Positions 6,695-8,920 of a stretch of 8,920 bases of DNA are shown here, in pieces. The notes under the pieces were generated by a model. It saw only the letters and a program-made list of their open reading frames with translations, ran no database searches and was not told where the DNA came from. Each line of letters opens with the position of its first letter. Positions within the stretch are counted from its first letter, which is position 1. Source of the DNA: Coleofasciculus sp. S288 (GTDB taxonomy: Bacteria; Cyanobacteriota; Cyanobacteriia; Cyanobacteriales; Coleofasciculaceae); the NCBI GenBank assembly GCA_020216575.1, contig JAIUYC010000094.1, positions 1-8,920 of the forward strand, in the 5' to 3' direction. Position numbers and translations under genes: made by a program.

Positions 6695-8134
6695 CTATCC
6701 AACCGCCCCTTCCAGTTTCAAACTCAACAACTTATCCGCTTCGGCAGCGAATTCCATCGGCAGTTGGTTAAAGACATCTTGGCAGAAGCCACTAACCATC
6801 ATAGAGACGGCATCTTCTTCTGAGATACCTCGCTGCGTGAAGTAAAACAGTTGCTCTTCACCGATTTTGGACGTAGAGGCTTCGTGTTCTACCTTGGCAG
6901 TGTTGTTTTCCACTTGGATGTAGGGGAAGGTATTCGCTTCAGCGGTATTCCCAATCAGCATTGAATCACACTGGGAGTAGTTCCGCGCCCCTTCTGCCTT
7001 GGGTCCGATTTTAACCAGCCCTCGGTAGCTATTTTTGGAGTTGCCAGCGGAAATTCCTTTAGAAATAATCGTGCTGCGAGTGTTTTTGCCGATATGGATC
7101 ATCTTGGTTCCAGTGTCGGCTTGCTGCTTATTATTTGTTAGCGCTACGGAGTAAAACTCACCCACGGAGTTGTCACCCACTAGCACGCAACTAGGATACT
7201 TCCAGGTGATAGCGGAACCAGTTTCGACTTGCGTCCAGGAAATCTTCGAGTTGACGCCCTTGCACAACCCGCGCTTGGTGACAAAGTTGTAAATTCCACC
7301 TTTGCCGCTTTCGTCACCGGCATACCAATTCTGCACGGTGGAGTATTTAATCTCAGCATTATCGAGGGCAACGAGTTCCACAACGGCAGCGTGCAACTGG
7401 TTGGTGTCGTACATCGGCGCGGTGCAGCCTTCCAGATAGCTGACAGAGCTGCCTTCTTCAGCAACAATCAAGGTACGCTCGAACTGTCCGGTTTCACCGC
7501 TATTAATCCGGAAGTAAGTAGATAGTTCCATCGGGCATTTTACGCCTTTGGGAATATAAACGAAGGAACCATCACTGAAGACGGCGGAGTTGAGGGCGGC
7601 GAAGTAGTTATCTGCTGTGGGGACGACGCTACCGAGATACTTCTGCACAAGTTCTGGGTGTTCTTGCAGTGCTTCAGAAATTGAGCAGAAGATGACGCCT
7701 TCTTTCGCCAACTTTTCCTTAAAGGTGGTGGCGATAGAAACACTGTCAAAAATGGCATCCACGGCAACATTAGACAGCCGCTTTTGCTCGGACAACGGAA
7801 TGCCTAGTTTCTCGAAGGTTTCTAGCAGGGCTGGATCGACTTCTTCAAGACTCGTCAGCTTTTCTTTTTTCTGTTTGGGAGCCGAGTAGTAGATGATATC
7901 CTGATAGTCAATCGGAGGATAGGTAACGTGAGGCCAAGCCGGCTCGGTCATCTTCTGCCATTGCCGATAGGCTTTGAGACGAAATTCCAGCATGAATTCT
8001 GGCTCGTTCTTTTTGGCAGAGATCAGGCGGATAGTGTCCTCATTCAAACCGCGAGGAACGGTATCGGCCTCAATCTCAGTGACAAAGCCGTATTTGTAGG
8101 GCTGATTGACTAAGGTTTTAACGGTGGCAGTCAT
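6695..8134 (-). CDS. sufB: SufB, Fe-S assembly scaffold subunit
   Basis: 479 residues, the normal cyanobacterial SufB length (plastid homologue Ycf24). SufB accepts persulfide sulfur and, with SufD and SufC, is where the nascent cluster forms. Landmarks: [14 protein letters not shown] (43-56), [20 protein letters not shown] in the first half, [15 protein letters not shown] in the middle, NYSQCDSML with C389 (matching the essential E. coli C405) and [18 protein letters not shown] with H417 and E418 (E418 matching E. coli E434). No frameshift, intein or missing key residue is seen; an intein was worth checking because SufB inteins are known. It is the first full-length gene of the operon; only a distant GAGAG lies upstream of the ATG, so initiation may be weak or depend on the short upstream frame. 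Confidence 0.98.
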   Translation of the reverse strand: MTATVKTLVNQPYKYGFVTEIEADTVPRGLNEDTIRLISAKKNEPEFMLEFRLKAYRQWQKMTEPAWPHVTYPPIDYQDIIYYSAPKQKKEKLTSLEEVDPALLETFEKLGIPLSEQKRLSNVAVDAIFDSVSIATTFKEKLAKEGVIFCSISEALQEHPELVQKYLGSVVPTADNYFAALNSAVFSDGSFVYIPKGVKCPMELSTYFRINSGETGQFERTLIVAEEGSSVSYLEGCTAPMYDTNQLHAAVVELVALDNAEIKYSTVQNWYAGDESGKGGIYNFVTKRGLCKGVNSKISWTQVETGSAITWKYPSCVLVGDNSVGEFYSVALTNNKQQADTGTKMIHIGKNTRSTIISKGISAGNSKNSYRGLVKIGPKAEGARNYSQCDSMLIGNTAEANTFPYIQVENNTAKVEHEASTSKIGEEQLFYFTQRGISEEDAVSMMVSGFCQDVFNQLPMEFAAEADKLLSLKLEGAVG

Positions 8135-8141
8135 TAGATGA

Positions 8142-8270
8142 TTAAGTGTTCTCTCGTGTTCTAGGTGAATCTCTAAGGATGAGAGTCAGGTGGTGACCGG
8201 CATCTAGATGCATGTCGTGCCGTCCAGTTACTTGGTCGATTAAAACAACATGTTTGTTGCTTAAGTCCAT
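8142..8270 (-). CDS. Possible 42-residue leader ORF upstream of sufB
   Basis: An ATG at 8270 opens a 42-codon frame that stops with TAA at 8142, seven bases before the sufB ATG. The predicted peptide begins [16 protein letters not shown], contains five His (7, 18, 21, 26, 27) and ends in [10 protein letters not shown] do not recognise it. A stop-free stretch of this length is expected by chance about one time in eight, so length alone is weak evidence. Interest comes from its position, filling the sufB leader and ending almost at the sufB start. It spans SufR site 1, and its ATG lies at about the start point expected from the predicted sufB promoter, so it would need a leaderless mRNA or an upstream start. 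An internal ATG at 8213 would give 23 residues. Confidence 0.25.
   Translation of the reverse strand: MDLSNKHVVLIDQVTGRHDMHLDAGHHLTLILRDSPRTRENT
8200..8211. repeat. Perfect 12-base palindrome GCATCTAGATGC in the sufB leader
   Basis: A perfect palindrome with no loop, 66 bases upstream of the sufB ATG. It does not match the SufR consensus. As DNA it could be a site for another dimeric regulator; in RNA it would need to open its centre, or pair between molecules. Confidence 0.4.
8246..8259. promoter_or_regulatory. SufR operator, site 1 (CAAC-N6-GTTG, exact)
   Basis: CAAC (8246-8249), six bases, GTTG (8256-8259): an exact match to the inverted repeat reported as the SufR binding site in Synechocystis. 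It overlaps the predicted sufR -35 box and lies just downstream of the expected sufB start point, so bound SufR could block both promoters. Confidence 0.85.
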
Positions 8271-8283
8271 TGTAGGCTATATT
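8254..8283 (+). promoter_or_regulatory. Predicted sufR promoter
   Basis: TTGTTG (8254-8259) as -35, an 18-base spacer, and TATATT (8278-8283, five of six consensus positions) as -10. The start point would be near 8290, inside SufR site 2, with a leader of about 65 bases. The -35 overlaps SufR site 1, consistent with the known autoregulation of sufR. Confidence 0.55.
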
Positions 8284-8303
8284 AGCAATAAAGATGTTGT
8301 CAA
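8276..8303 (-). promoter_or_regulatory. Predicted sufBCDS promoter
   Basis: On the minus strand, consensus TTGACA (8303-8298) as -35, a 16-base spacer, and TATAGC (8281-8276, four of six) as -10; a TACAAT at 8274-8269 is an alternative -10 but too far from this -35. The start point would be near 8269. The -35 overlaps SufR site 2, and the -10 overlaps that of sufR, so polymerase should not be able to occupy both promoters at once. Confidence 0.5.
8286..8299. promoter_or_regulatory. SufR operator, site 2 (CAAT-N6-GTTG, one mismatch)
   Basis: CAAT (8286-8289), six bases, GTTG (8296-8299): seven of eight consensus bases with the correct spacing. Its centre is exactly 40 bp from that of site 1, close to four helical turns, so two SufR dimers would lie on the same DNA face. 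It overlaps the sufB -35 box and the expected sufR start point. Likely the weaker site. Confidence 0.65.
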
Positions 8304-8354
8304 AGTCAAGCTAAATTTTTCCCTTGCCTTTAACCCAAATCTAACCATAGACCG

Positions 8355-8920
8355 ATGACTACTAGTCAGCAACCCTCTACCAAGCAAGATATCCTGCAAT
8401 ATTTACTGAAGCAGGAGCAGACGACAGCGCACGAGTTAGCTGAAGCCTTGGACATTAGTCCGCAGGCGATTCGGCGTCATTTAAAGGATTTAGAGATAGA
8501 GGGACTGATTGAGTATCAGTCGGTGCAAGTGGGAATGGGGCGTCCCCAGCACGTTTATCACCTGAGTCGGAAAGGACGCGATCGCTTTCCCAATCGCTAT
8601 GAAGAATTTGCCGTCTCTTTGCTGGACACCCTGACAGAAACAGTCGGTCAAGACCAGGTTAGCTCAATTTTGCGCAAACAGTGGGAGCGTAAGGCAAAGG
8701 AATATCGCGACAAGGTTGGCACGGGTTCCGTGCAAGAGCGTGTTGCCAAGCTTGTAGAACTCCGCAAAGCTGAAGGTTACATGGCAGAGTGGTTTCCTAT
8801 AGAAGCCAGTAATGGCAACAAGGATTCTGCTCATCAGTACATGATGACTGAACATAACTGTGCTATTTCCAATGTAGCCGAGTCATTTCCTGGGGTCTGC
8901 GGGCATGAATTGGAGATGTT
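8355..8920 (+). CDS. sufR: SufR, Fe-S-sensing repressor of suf genes, 3'-truncated by window edge
   Basis: 188 codons are visible, still open at the window end. The N-terminal winged helix-turn-helix is clear: KQDILQYLLKQEQTTAHELA (10-29), LDISPQAIRRHLKDLE (32-47) and a wing with GMGRPQHVYHLS (60-71). In the C-terminal half, EHNC (C169) and GVC (C182) are separated by exactly 12 residues, matching the start of the CX12CX13CX14C pattern conserved in SufR; the last two Cys must lie beyond the window. SufR represses sufBCDS and itself in its [4Fe-4S] form and releases DNA when the cluster is lost under iron or oxidative stress. It is divergent from sufB across 220 bp with two operators. The ATG at 8355 matches the family N-terminus; no Shine-Dalgarno precedes it. 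A HIP1 site lies at 8578-8585. Confidence 0.96.
   Translation, partial: MTTSQQPSTKQDILQYLLKQEQTTAHELAEALDISPQAIRRHLKDLEIEGLIEYQSVQVGMGRPQHVYHLSRKGRDRFPNRYEEFAVSLLDTLTETVGQDQVSSILRKQWERKAKEYRDKVGTGSVQERVAKLVELRKAEGYMAEWFPIEASNGNKDSAHQYMMTEHNCAISNVAESFPGVCGHELEM

Noticed and set aside
7229..7525. 98-codon plus-strand frame
   Set aside because: It is antisense to the most conserved part of sufB; constraint on SufB explains the open frame.
6695..8134. Intein in SufB
   Set aside because: SufB inteins are known, but this frame has normal length and uninterrupted conserved blocks.
8208..8243. 11-codon plus-strand ORF upstream of sufR
   Set aside because: Too short, no ribosome-binding site, and it lies upstream of the predicted sufR start point, so it would not be transcribed with sufR.

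Overview
The window reads as cyanobacterial chromosome, probably from a filamentous species. Three things point there: eight copies of the HIP1 octamer GCGATCGC in 8.9 kb, the cyanobacterial sufR / sufBCDS arrangement, and short tandem heptamer repeats between genes. No rRNA, tRNA, transposase or CRISPR array is visible. No stretch longer than about 220 bases lacks a gene.

Right half (about 3.1-8.9 kb): an intact sufBCDS operon on the minus strand, with sufR diverging from it at the right edge and cut by the window end. SufB, SufC and SufD form the Fe-S cluster scaffold complex. SufS is the cysteine desulfurase that supplies sulfur. SufR is the Fe-S-sensing repressor. The 220-bp sufR-sufB interval holds one exact and one near-exact copy of the known SufR operator CAAC-N6-GTTG, centred 40 bp apart. 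They sit over two predicted promoters whose -10 boxes overlap. A 42-codon reading frame, too short for routine calling, fills most of the sufB leader. sufC and sufD overlap by 4 bp. The other two junctions are looser and carry period-7 repeats: a degenerate one between sufB and sufC, and a 101-bp inverted-repeat-flanked heptamer element between sufD and sufS that includes the sufD stop codon.

Middle (about 0.7-3.0 kb): three minus-strand genes that may form a separate unit: a Uma2-family PD-(D/E)XK protein, an RNase III-fold protein with an altered active site and an unrecognised C-terminal half, and an Imm1-family immunity protein whose start overlaps the RNase III stop by 4 bp. The nuclease-like/immunity pairing is the most unusual feature of this half and the best candidate here for an undescribed system. 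It remains an inference from gene order.

Left edge: the C-terminal part of a probably secreted CAP (SCP/PR-1) domain protein on the plus strand, followed by a likely hairpin terminator, a HIP1 cluster and a perfect palindrome. A sister copy of that palindrome, changed at two mutually pairing positions, lies downstream of sufS.
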